Shown here piece after piece: positions 1 to 10,114 of a DNA stretch of 64,000 nucleotides (position 1 is the stretch's first letter; the number at the start of each line of letters is the position of its first letter). The DNA comes from Pyxicephalus adspersus (Eukaryota > Chordata > Amphibia > Anura > Pyxicephalidae). The notes below the pieces were generated by a model, which was not told the origin of the DNA, made no database searches, and saw only the letters and a list, made by a program, of their open reading frames with translations. The translations under genes were made by a program, and so were the position numbers. Where the stretch lies: contig NC_092858.1 of assembly GCF_032062135.1 (NCBI RefSeq), positions 128,342,732 to 128,406,731 on the forward strand, written 5' to 3'.

Positions 1-885
1 TGAGTGTTAGCAGTTAAGGTCGCATCTTATGCCCTATGATATATTTTTTCAGGTAAAATTAGGTACCTTTGGTTTATATTAGACTCAGTTTATATTCAAG
101 AATACACAATAATATTATTTCCATTTTCAAAATGCCCCTCCCACTGCTGTGGTGAATGTATGCCAAGTCAAGTTCTACAAGACTGTTCCACAGGGTTCTA
201 TATCCAAAAACTTTGTAGCGCATTTCATGATCCTTTCCTGCACTAAACCTCCTCTGTGCTCAAGTTGACTGAACACAGCTGACCTCAGCCAAGCATGTCC
301 CTCTCCCACGTCAGAGGGTCTTGATTAATCCAACAGCTGCTTTGCGTTTTGCATGTGGTTTCCCATTCAAAGACCAGGCTTGCTGTCTGGAACTCCTAGA
401 GCAGGCAGCAGTCTCTGGAAGAAATAAACTTCATATTTGTTCAGGTGCATCCAGCTAGTTGATCTTCCTGAAAATATTTAGGAAAACCACTGCCTGGTAA
501 CGCACCAGAAAAATAACTGCCCTGTATTTGAAATGTTTCACTTGATATGCCAGTGTCTGCACTTCGTTGTATTTAGATATTTTGCCAGGAACATACCGTC
601 ATATACCAGAGCCAACACAAGGGAACAGTTTCGAAAATATTTGTTTTCTCGCTTTAACATAGTATGTAAGATAAATTAAAAGTTTATTTTATTCTCACAA
701 AAAATTAACAGACTTAAAAGCCATAAAGCCATAGGGGAGATCAGACATTAGGCTGACTATGAAACTTAGTGTTCATAAAAAGAAATATTCAGATTGGGAA
801 TGAGCTTGGTAGAACACCAATTGCTAGATGTCTGTCTGTAAATGTAAACCGTTCCTTTATTTTTTTTTTCCTCTTTTACAATGAA
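1..885. other. single-copy AT-rich sequence, no gene seen
   Basis: I see no coding pattern, RNA gene or recognisable repeat here. It is ordinary-complexity AT-rich DNA, probably intergenic or intronic. Confidence 0.5.
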
Positions 886-888
886 ATG

Positions 889-1026
889 CAAAAAAAAAAA
901 AAAAAAGGAAAAAAAAAAAAAAAAAAAAACCCTATCAAATTACAAGAAATCACAAACAAAAAATACCAAACACAAAACTACTACAAAAAATACAAAACAC
1001 AAAAATACCAAACACAAAACAAAAAA
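889..1026. repeat. A-rich low-complexity tract with AC-rich degenerate tandem units
   Basis: Two long A homopolymer runs are followed by loosely repeated units of the form ACCAAACACAAAA / TACAAAACACAAAA. The reading frame that crosses this tract is only a lysine/asparagine-rich translation of the homopolymer and is not a gene. Confidence 0.75.
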
Positions 1027-1369
1027 TGTATATTTTTAAAATCACTCTGCCCATCTCTAACTAGAAGCAGAATCAATTCTGCTACATATAAATCACACTT
1101 TTATGATATTTGTAAAGTCAGAAGCTTTAGTTCAGTATATTTTGGGATAATTACCCGTGACTATACAAGTTATTTATGAATTTGTTTCAAAGATTTTTTC
1201 ATCTCATCTTCATTTCTAAATAAATATCTAAAATGTGCTACCAAATGCAACTATATTTGAACATTTCCTGCAAACAAAAAAGATGTATCACTATTAGGGT
1301 ATACTAACATCTTTTTCTGTAAAGTGCCCCAGACTATGAATTTTTCTATAGTTTTTTACTTGCAGCTGT

Positions 1370-1830
1370 AGGAAGGATCCCTTTGCCTATACAGTATATA
1401 GACCGGCTCCTTCAATTGCAGACAAAGTAGGTAAGGCTTTTCTGCATACAGCTTCGTCCTACTTTTCTGATGCCCAATTAGCATTACTAGCAGCATTTCA
1501 ATGGATGTCATTCCATAGGCTCATTCATGTTTACAAGTAATAGGTCATTTGTTTGCTCTTGTAGCTAAATATAGCAGTTGAAAGGCAAATTAAAGGGTAA
1601 TATATATTGCTGGTGGACCAAACTTTATGGCTGGAAACACACTTTTTGATGGCTGGCACGTATTTGCCTGCCGCAATAATGTGTGTTTTAACAGCATGTA
1701 TTCAGATGCGGTTTTAGATAGGTTGTGGTGTATTAGCATGCCATTCACAATGAATCAAATGGACTATTGTAGCACCTAAAAATGTGTGTTATACCACATA
1801 TTAACATTTATTTGGTAAGACACTGTAACA
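1370..1830. promoter_or_regulatory. candidate conserved non-coding segment
   Basis: This is a stretch of high-complexity sequence without stop-free frames, repeats or homopolymers. It contains several homeodomain-type TAAT/ATTA cores, such as CCAATTAGCATTACTAG and TTAGCATGCCATTCACAATG. The texture resembles vertebrate conserved non-coding elements. That is an impression only, because no alignment could be made. Confidence 0.22.
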
Positions 1831-2189
1831 TACATGTGTGAGTAGGGCTCTTAAGTTTTACTTGCATAGGTTTTATGTTAAAGAAAACTGCAGAATGAGA
1901 AGCCACAGATGTTGAGAATACTAAATGTGTGCACTGGCACATTCCCATGCTTTTCTCCAGTATTTTCCTTTTTTTGTCACTCTTGTCCTGTATTTGCTCT
2001 GCCCTTTTATCTTCGCAATGCTCTGATTTTTAATTAAATCAAGTATTCTTTTTTTCCATACATCCAAAAAACTTACCATGTGTATGTACTGTGGCACTGC
2101 AAACACTAAAGCCAGCTTCCTTATACAAAAATCACTAGGAAATTAGCTATTCTTCTACTAAATGATCAGTTTACACTATAAATTTCAGA
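1831..2189. other. single-copy sequence, no gene seen
   Basis: AT-rich DNA with no supported feature. Short open frames on the minus strand around 1,921-2,106 have no recognisable domain. Confidence 0.4.
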
Positions 2190-2870
2190 GAAATACAGAA
2201 AATCCATACTACAGAGCTCACTGATTCTGATCTGACCTATGACTAGAATTTTTCTTGTGTTCCTCATTAAGGTGGCACCTTTAAATGTTCAGCACAAGGG
2301 AGAAAGTACCGTGTAAGCAGATAATAAGAGGAAAGTGTTGTCAATGCGGCTTTCATAAATGATCAATAAGTTTGTTCTTGTGCTGAGTTTTTTCCCCTTT
2401 CTGGTTTGATCTTTCCATTTCTCCGTGATAAGGCTGCATTTTTCACTATCGGCTGTGCTTAGACAACCTCCGTCTCTCCTGTGAGTTACAGGATCCATCA
2501 TGACTTAACACATCAAAGCGTCTGCAGCAGCTAGAGCACTGGGCCAGTTCTCAATGAAATGGGCAGACAGTCTGTTAACAGCCTGGCCTTGATCCATCAC
2601 ACAAAACCACATAGTAATTGCCATTGAGTCTGAGGCATAACATTGAATCTCGGCTTAATGAATGCCATCCAATGCGTTACTATATCCAAGCATGACAAGA
2701 GACTTAAAATGAGTGTTAAATCACTTCAGAGATGTTGTTTATATATGGCGCAACAAAGTATTATTTGACTTCTTCATTACAGTATTTATCAGAGCAAATC
2801 AAAAGCAATTCAGAATTAATTGGCTCATCCAATCTGCTTTTGTTTCAACTTACCTTACTTTAACAGAGAC
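2190..2870. promoter_or_regulatory. candidate conserved non-coding segment
   Basis: High-complexity non-repetitive sequence with TAAT-type cores (CAGAATTAATTGGCTCATCC near 2,810) and E-box-like CAGCTG/CAGCAG sites, and no coding pattern. It is offered as a regulatory candidate on texture alone. Comparison with Xenopus or Rana at this locus would settle it. Confidence 0.22.
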
Positions 2871-5499
2871 AAACAGATTACTAAGAACTTTGCATGTACA
2901 TTATAGGCCAATTTCCTTTATATTCATATTTTTGGTGGCAGTGGCATTATTATTATCTTGATAACTCTAATATACAAAGTCCCACATGCTGCTCCTAAAG
3001 CTGAACTCCAGGCAGATATCAAGTATATAAATACAGCTTTGTATTCATTAATGAATACATGTAAATACATGAAAATTTACTTTATGTAGCTGAATATGTG
3101 CTCAGACTAGGAGTGGCAGTATGATGAGCTGGTCCTTCATTGTCCATTCTGTTCATTTTTGCACTGCTAAAACATTTAAACATGGTGGAAGGGAACCCAG
3201 AAAGTTTAGTATTGGGCCCTTAGTATTGGGCCCAGAAATACTTGATGGTAGCCTTGGATAAACCTGTGTAAATCTCAGTGATAATGCGGTACATGCATAA
3301 ACCGTTTACCAGGTAAGGCATTCTTGTAAATACATTTTCAGCTGCAAGGAACAGCTGAAGCAACAGCTCCAAGCAACAAGCCAAAACTAATGTAATAATG
3401 CAGGTAACAGTCTCCATCACATTTTTATTCTTGTCCATAATTCCAATGAGTGATATTAAAAAAACTACAAAGATGCCTCAAAAATACAGAAAGTGTGTCT
3501 CTTGTCTGGCTGTGCAGATTTTTTATAAAGTATAAAACAGAACTGTAAATCCTGTGCATCAGGTATGTGTATTTTATCTAGTAGCAATATGTGTAACCAA
3601 ATAAGCTATAAAAGTTTGCATTTTTTTCAAAGACTTTACTAAAGAAAAAGAAATGTGTAAACTTAAAAAAAAATTTTGATTGTTTGAACCTACAGCTTCT
3701 GAGCTTACCAGTATAGTTTCATGGCCTCCAGACCAGTTTAATAATTTGAATATAGTGTCAAATATTTTATAACGTGTATAGAAACCTTTCCAGACTCATT
3801 TGCCAGTGGTGTAACCAGTATTTTTGTTTTAGGTTTACCGTCCTTGTCTAACTGAAATAAAACAAAGGGATTAGCAATAAATGAATGTTTCGGTTACATG
3901 TGCTCATGCTTTCTAACACGGCTTTCTAGCAAACCTAGCTCGAAAGGAAGGAAGTAATAATGTTTATTATGAATTGAGAAGCAGATTTCTAATAAAAACA
4001 CTGCATTTACTTAGTTAGTGGTGAGGTAGCGAGGGGTGAAAAGTGACCCTCGATTTATTTGGGCATGCAGGCCTTAATTTGTATCTGTCAAATAGTGTCA
4101 CTTATATTTGACCCTGTTCAGTTCTAGGATTCAGGATATTGTGGATGCAACCATCATTGAAGTCAACAGAGAAGAAATTCTGATGGTTGTTTTAGTTTTT
4201 GGAGAGGAACCACAGCAGCTAGCAGCACCACTATGGCATTGTAAGACCACTTCAATGAGGTATGTTGTGGTAAATATATTACAAAAGAAAAATAATTTAT
4301 ATACAGAAGAAGAGACATTATCATTTTAGGTAGCTATTAAAGCAAAATTTTAAAGATGCAGCTCCTTTCATTTACAGCTTTATGGGGTCCCCTAATTCTG
4401 CACATGGGCCTATGGAATCACTAAGAGTCATTTATGAGTTTCCCAAAAGTGATGTAACATGTTGTTAACTAACATTTTTTAGGGGCTTTACTGAGTGCTT
4501 GTTAAACATCTTATCCAATTAAAGACCTTTCCCCTTTTTAGAACTTTACAAAGTGTCTAATTGCAAATGGACACACTTTAATTTATGTACTTTCTTTAGG
4601 GGGGGGGCACCACAAAAATGGTGACACTGAGTGCTAGGTAAAGTTATCTCACCGATAGAAAACTTCCACTTTTTAGAACTGTACAAATTGAACAAATTAA
4701 AAAATATTTGCTGGATGGGCTGCGGTATTCATACCAATATCTGCTCTCAATCATAAATAGACCCCTATGTGCATTCACTGCTGAGGGCCAATAAAATTAT
4801 ACCAAAAATACATTTGGGTAAATATAAAACCAGCTCATTTCCAGGAGTGCAGCCACAATGTATTTTGTCATTTTAAACATTAATTTCTCAAAAAACACAA
4901 TATTTTTATACGGAAATGAAGGTTAATGATTGTTTTCTATCATTTCATTATCTATTATTTTATTTTCATTTTAATATTATCAAACCATAGGTGAGGTACT
5001 AGCACTGAACTAACACTGGTCCTTAACAGAGGTTGTACCTGTCCCTTAGGGATCTGACAGGATGGATTACCAAACAGTATCAGGGTAAGGCTGTAATAAT
5101 GTTAGATTGTCACCACAGCCAATACCAAATATACATTCTGGGCAGCAAAAATGTAACTTACCATTAATATAATAATGCTTCCACTGTAGAAATACATAAT
5201 ATCAATCTAGATCTTCATAAAGTAGGCCTCTACTTATACACTAACAGCACCTTTAGGCCCCTTTCGCACCCCCAGATGGCAACGCCCAGAAGCATAGAAA
5301 AAAAACATACAATGGGCAACCAGATTTGCACTTGCTCATGGAGCAATCTTCATAGAATAACAGGGACAATATCATTTTTAATGCAATAAAATAACCATTT
5401 GCATGCAAAAAATGATTCCTAATTGGAGAGAATGCTTTTTGTCTGTTTGACATATGTTCTCAAAGATTTTTTTAACAATTGTAAAAAAAGTTTCCTTCT
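2871..5499. other. single-copy AT-rich sequence, no gene seen
   Basis: No gene or known repeat is recognised. A 14-bp unit TTAGTATTGGGCCC is duplicated in tandem at 3,206-3,233, and a G9 run lies near 4,600. Short open frames such as 4,108-4,329 (73 codons) show no recognisable family. Confidence 0.4.
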
Positions 5500-5735
5500 G
5501 CAGGTTCTGAAGGGAGTTCTGATTTTGGCCAACAACAGTTTCTGATCTGATGTCATCTCATGTCGACAAACCCAAATCTACCAACAATAAGACGGCAGTT
5601 AATGTTGAGCCTGATAGAGTTTGGAACAAAGACTGGGCTGATGCCATGGACAAAATTCTTAACAAAAAGATCTCAAGAAAAGCCAGGACAATGCTCTGGG
5701 GAAAAAGAAGGAAAGGGAGAAGTATGTGAAGTTGG
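5500..5735 (+). pseudogene. RRP15-like (rRNA processing protein) pseudogene fragment
   Basis: From the ATG at 5,550 one frame reads a hydrophilic leader and then WNKDWADAMDKILNKK, which closely resembles the hallmark WADAM-KILNKK segment of the ribosomal RNA processing protein RRP15, a nucleolar factor for 60S subunit maturation. At about 5,670 the similarity moves to another frame, which reads LKKSQDNALGKKKEREKYVK, a basic lysine/glutamate-rich stretch like the one that follows in RRP15. Upstream, SEGSSDFGQQQ appears in a third frame just after a TTCCTTCTGCAG sequence that looks like a splice acceptor. The copy therefore carries at least two frame breaks. It ends where a palindromic transposon begins near 5,744. 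No later RRP15 sequence is seen, so it is a truncated relic, either of a retroposed copy or of an exon duplication. The family call is from memory of the motif. Confidence 0.5.
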
Positions 5736-5743
5736 ATCAGTTG

Positions 5744-5930
5744 CATCAGTGAAGCTGGGTGATCCAGCAAACCTAGAATGGATCTGGTCCAGGATTGAAA
5801 ACTTGAAAACATTTACTAACAAATAACAAATTACTTTTAAGAAATTCACTCCAGGTTTGCTGAACCACCTAGCTTCACTGATGAAAGTGTATTCTCTCCA
5901 GCCTTGGAGGCCTTTAATAAATCAGGCCCA
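5744..5930. mobile_element. palindromic MITE, GATTTATTAAAGCTCTCC family, copy 1 (5' end missing)
   Basis: It matches the other copies in this window from the CATCAGTGAAGCTGGGTGAT core through TTTAATAAATCAGGCCC. The two halves are inverted copies of each other around a centre at about 5,820. The left outermost ~45 bp are absent, and the RRP15-like fragment abuts this truncated end. Frames on both strands are by-products of the palindrome. Confidence 0.85.
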
Positions 5931-6739
5931 ATGTGTCAAAATTTTTTACTTGCCCAGACAGAGCCATTTATCTGGCTTCAGACAGTTATGTTTCCTTTTT
6001 GTGACACAAGAATTTCTGTTTTTAGCACCCTCTGTTCTACTGTATATTTGCTAAAATATTGAACAGACTATCAAGCTTGGTGTTTTCAGTCTAGTCTTGG
6101 ATATAAATGTGGGGGATTCTTGAGATTTGGAAACTGTGCCTGACTGGCAGCCAAAGTACAAACTGTGAACAGGGCAAAGTGAGCCCCAGGAGCAAACTGT
6201 CCCTTCTGGCAAATGCCACAATTACCAGATTGTTAGTCTGTGCTTGCTGGCTTAATGAAAATATGCAATACATATTTTGTGGGTGCAAAGACAGTGTGGT
6301 GTCTTAGGTTCTAAGCAGCAATAGCCAAAATTTGTGCCTTTTTGGGTAAACATTTACTCGCTTTAAAATATACTCATAACTCATGTACTATAACAATATG
6401 TTAGTGTTTTACATCACGGCTTTACTTTACTTTTACTGCTTGAGAAAAAGACTTATACTTGAGTGGAAGCAATATGTTAACTTTTTGTGTGTTCATTTAT
6501 TATTATGCACCCATCGAACTTGTCTTTTTTATGGATTTGCTAATAATTTTTTTCTTGCTTTCAAGAACAGTAACAATTATCTTCTTTGGATTCTTGGATA
6601 AAAAAGGTTTAAGAATTACTGCAGTTGGTGTGCCCTTGAAAATGAATGACACAAAGCACTAACATGTATGACTTAGATACATGTGAATCAAAACGCCTGA
6701 ATGTCTAAAAATGTCTATTTGCAGGCTCATCTTAAAAGA
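5931..6739. other. single-copy sequence, no gene seen
   Basis: AT-rich sequence. Overlapping short frames on both strands at 6,091-6,307 and 6,383-6,662 contain only hydrophobic, unrecognised translations. Confidence 0.4.
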
Positions 6740-6790
6740 AAACATTGCTATGTGTTTCGCTCAGTTTGTCCGAAACACGTAGCAATGTTT
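6740..6790. repeat. 20-bp stem hairpin with CGAAACACGTAGC arm
   Basis: Arm AAACATTGCTATGTGTTTCG (6,740-6,759) pairs with CGAAACACGTAGCAATGTTT (6,771-6,790). There is one G-T-type mismatch, and the loop is 11 bp. The CGAAACACGTAGC arm resembles the GAAACGCGT-type hairpin often present in amphibian and fish repeats. No transcript signal is visible around it. Confidence 0.75.
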
Positions 6791-7184
6791 GTTTTGAAGT
6801 GTCAGTGCAAATAAAAAATGCTCATACGTAGCTCTAGAGTGTTGGATCATCCATCTTACTCATGTCAGTTGGCATGGGAAGTGCCTTGCAGGAAAGCATA
6901 ATAGAAAGAGATTTACTACAAGCAGGTGAGCTGTGTTTCCTTTGGTTTAGATGGAAGGCTTGTTTGCACGAATGGCTGGTTCACACCGTCTAACAAAGCA
7001 ATTACATGCTCTCTCTAATTGCCTTATATACTATTAGATTGAGAGCTATTCCACCCACCACTTGGTTTACTCTTAGCATAGTAAATTCTAAATAAAATAA
7101 TAAATCATTTAAATATTTTACATTACTTCCTAAACATTACGTTTACCAAAAGCAGAGGAAATCATCATGAAGCCGACACCTGTG
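6791..7184. other. single-copy sequence, nothing recognised
   Basis: No coding pattern and no repeat recognised. Confidence 0.4.
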
Positions 7185-7229
7185 TTATATATATATATAT
7201 ATATATCTGTGTGTGTGTGTGTGTGTGTG
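7185..7229. repeat. compound (TA)n(TG)n microsatellite
   Basis: An uninterrupted TA run is followed directly by a TG run of about 11 units. Confidence 0.97.
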
Positions 7230-7298
7230 AACATTCAGATGTTTACAAACCCAGTTAAAGTATAAACTTTTAACCCATGTAAAATGCATACATTTCTA

Positions 7299-7441
7299 GG
7301 GGTCTATTTAAAAATTAGTAAATTTGGCATTCACCAAAACATTCCCTGGTGGAGAATAAATTCCTGCCATTGAAACACATGGACCTGGAAGAATTTGTAC
7401 CATAGAATGTTTCAGCAAATGTCAGATTGGAAATAGACCCC
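7299..7441. mobile_element. short MITE with GGGGTCTATTT terminal inverted repeats and TA target site
   Basis: GGGGTCTATTT at the left pairs with AAATAGACCCC at the right. Both ends are flanked by TA (7,297-7,298 and 7,442-7,443), as expected for Tc1/mariner-type insertion. The interior is also loosely palindromic (ATTCACCAAAACATTC against GAATGTTTCAGCAAAT). At about 143 bp it encodes nothing. An isolated AAATAGACCCCTA end near 4,757 suggests a decayed relative. Confidence 0.75.
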
Positions 7442-7444
7442 TAA

Positions 7445-9001
7445 ATGTTTGACTGTATGTGTGGCTACATAATTTTCTTTTCTATATATTGTTCACAAAA
7501 TATATTACCAAAAATAAAAAAAGAGAGGAATATCATTGATATAGGTAATATTACCGCTTTGACCAACCCAACTTTGAGCAAGTGTAAAAATATATTTCAC
7601 ACAACTGATTAATTACCTAATGAAAATGTCAGCACTTCAAGTCTAATAAATGCTAATAGCTATTAATGATTCTGGTTTATATTGTCTGCGCTTGTAAAAG
7701 AAATCAGGGTAGCTCAAGTTTAGTGATTTCCATGACAACAATTTAGGAAAACTGTGAATGGAAGCACTGGACCACAAGTAGTTCCCACTAGGATCTATTA
7801 TCTATTAGATGCAATGACATTTTTAGAAATTAGAAAGTTTTTGCAATATGGCAAACAAAAAAGAAAATAGCGTTGTTTGTCAAATGTGTACAGTTATTAC
7901 AGAAGAAGATTTCTCCTAAACAAGAAACAGAGAGACGAAATTTCAGATGAATGTTTTAAGGTATGAAGATTTTTATGAAGTAAGGAATTTACAAAATTGT
8001 TATTATATTCTTTGCTATGGGTTGCTGTAGGTTATAATAATCAGTGTAACCTCTATGATCAGTCAAAGTTGTATACTGAAATCAAAAACTATTGAAACAT
8101 GGAGGCTCTTTTAGTCTGTGCTTTGTCTTGTTGTTGATGTTGTTAATAAAATTTTTTATATATTTACTGTTTTACGTGTACTGCCTTAAAAGTCACACAC
8201 AAAATTTTTGCAATGTTTGTTTCTAAATGAAAAATAAAGTTGAAAAAATAAAAAAAAGATAAATACATATACAGAATATTAATAAATTACTATATTTTAT
8301 ATGATACTGATAAAAGCTTTTTTTCATTGTAACTAGTACATATTTAAAATATGGTGCAGGTTATCAAACTTCCTTTTAAAGAAATTGCATTTCATTTTCC
8401 CAGAGGCATCTATCCCTTTGGGTTTAGCTCAAGTTGAAGCTATTAATTTGCTTGAATCCTTTACCTTGTTAATACTTAAGATATATAAACAGTGTGCTGT
8501 GCCTGGTATTGGGTAAACATACAGATTTTATCAGTAATGCTGTGAAGTAGGAATAAATAATGTGCTAATGTAGCACTTCTGACTAAGTGAAGCTGTTGAG
8601 ACTCATGGAGATGGTCTTTAAAATGTGCTAAGCTCTCATTACTTTATATAAATGCTTCTATAGAACAGGTTACATGCCTGTATACCTGATTTATGTGATT
8701 ATGGTAATAAAAGCTTAACAATTACACGCTGGACTTTCAAGCAGATTAACCTGCAAGATTTAGTAAAGAACCTACTGTGTGCTAACAAGTCAAAACTCAA
8801 TGTATATACTGTATAGAAGGAACTAATAGATAGAAATAAGTGCTGCCATTACCAACTTGTTTTTTTATTTGCATGCCTAATGGCTCTCCACCCCAACTTG
8901 GCTCCACTAAAGCCCCTGACCTTGCATATAGTCAGTGAAGGGTTAAGACAAAATGAAGATAATTTGTGCAGAGAGTTCAGAAATACTTACCTTGTTACAA
9001 T
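7445..9001. other. single-copy AT-rich sequence, no gene seen
   Basis: No coding frame above background and no recognised repeat. A few TAAT-rich segments are present but nothing specific can be claimed. Confidence 0.4.
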
Positions 9002-9224
9002 GGCCCTGATTTATTAAAGTTCTCTAAGGCTGGAGAGAATACACTTTGATCAGTGAAGCTGGGTGATCCAGCAAACCTGGAATGGATCTGGCCCAGGAGT
9101 CAAAACATTTGCTAGCAAATAGCAAATGATTTTAGGAAATCCATTCCATGTTTTATAGGTCACCCAGCTTCACTGAAGAAAGTGTATTCTCTCCAGCCCT
9201 GGAGAGCTTTAGTAAATCAGGGCC
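9002..9224. mobile_element. palindromic MITE, GATTTATTAAAGCTCTCC family, copy 2 (complete)
   Basis: This is one of the most complete copies. GGCCCTGATTTATTAAAG at the left and CTTTAGTAAATCAGGGCC at the right are inverted, and near-perfect palindromy runs through the whole ~223 bp. The central loop contains repeated CATTTGCTA/TAGCAAATG. The immediate flanks ACAAT/ATTGT are themselves inverted, so the true ends may lie slightly further out. It is non-coding. Confidence 0.9.
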
Positions 9225-9942
9225 ATTGTGTCAGTCACAAGATCAAATTATAAAGCATTAGTCACTTGGTTATACTGGAAATGTATTCTACTTTACTGCA
9301 CACTTTTTAATATTTATTAATTATTAAAAAGATAATATAAAATCAGTAAATAAGCTATAAAAAACAAAATTATCTGTTTTGCTGCAGGCACTGTGGAGCA
9401 ATTAATCCTAAGCATTCAGGGGCAACAGGGTTAGCTGACATAAGGACCTAAACTACTTCAGTCTGTCCGTTTAAAATTTAGAGGATAATTTGCTGAACAG
9501 TGTACAGATGCTATACACTGCACTGCACATTGCTAGCGAGAAGGAATTGGGTTTTCTTGGCAGAAGAGACATACATACAATGCCTTTTCTACCAAAAAAA
9601 AAAAAAGTAAAAGTGAAACCTAGCTATACTTACCTCCCTTTAGCAATGTGATGTCCAATAACTCCCTCACAGGCAAAAGTGTCCCGATCTTTTTTGTTGA
9701 TTTGGTATATGCACAGGAGTTCCTTTATCCCCACACCAAGGCATGCTGAGAAATAATGTAGCCTGAACAATGTAAAATACATGGTATTACACAAACATGG
9801 TACTATTGTTAGTAAACAATTGGCTGTCAGCCACATTGACCCTTACACCAAAGAGAATACACATATGGGGGTGAGCCCTTCATTGGGTGGTGTTGTCATG
9901 GGTTGTCTGCTCATCTGACAACTTTCATGTGCAGTTTAGTGT
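9225..9942. other. no gene seen; degenerate GCAGAAGAGACAT repeat fragment near 9,560
   Basis: Around 9,558-9,600 the motif TTGGCAGAAGAGACATACAT echoes the hairpin repeat that starts at 9,943, so this stretch is probably a decayed part of the same composite. A short A run follows at 9,594. The minus-strand frame at 9,630-9,836 has no recognisable content. Confidence 0.4.
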
Positions 9943-10114
9943 ACATTCTAAACAAGTATGTGAGCAGACAAGTAAGAAAGTTTTATTGCAGAGGAGACAT
10001 AATATGTCTCTTCTGCAATAAAAGTTGCACATTCTAAATAAGTTTGAGAGCAAGTAGGTAGAAAGGTTTTATTGCAGAACAGACATAGTATGTCTCTTCT
10101 GCTATAAAAAAGCT
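9943..10114. repeat. 86-bp tandem duplication, each unit holding a ~21-bp hairpin
   Basis: Two units begin ACATTCTAAACAAGT (9,943) and ACATTCTAAATAAGT (10,029), an 86-bp period. Each carries a foldback of the form TTTTATTGCAGAGGAGACAT with ATGTCTCTTCTGCAATAAAA. In unit 1 the stem is nearly perfect, with one G-T mismatch. In unit 2 both arms have drifted. Related arms recur at 36.07-36.28 kb, so this is a dispersed foldback family and not a one-off. Confidence 0.8.

Noticed and set aside
769..1179. 136-codon plus-strand frame
   Set aside because: It is open because of poly-A runs translated as lysine; no domain and no codon structure.
5558..5826. Opposed 84- and 88-codon frames
   Set aside because: They are out-of-frame readings of the RRP15-like fragment and the adjoining palindromic element.
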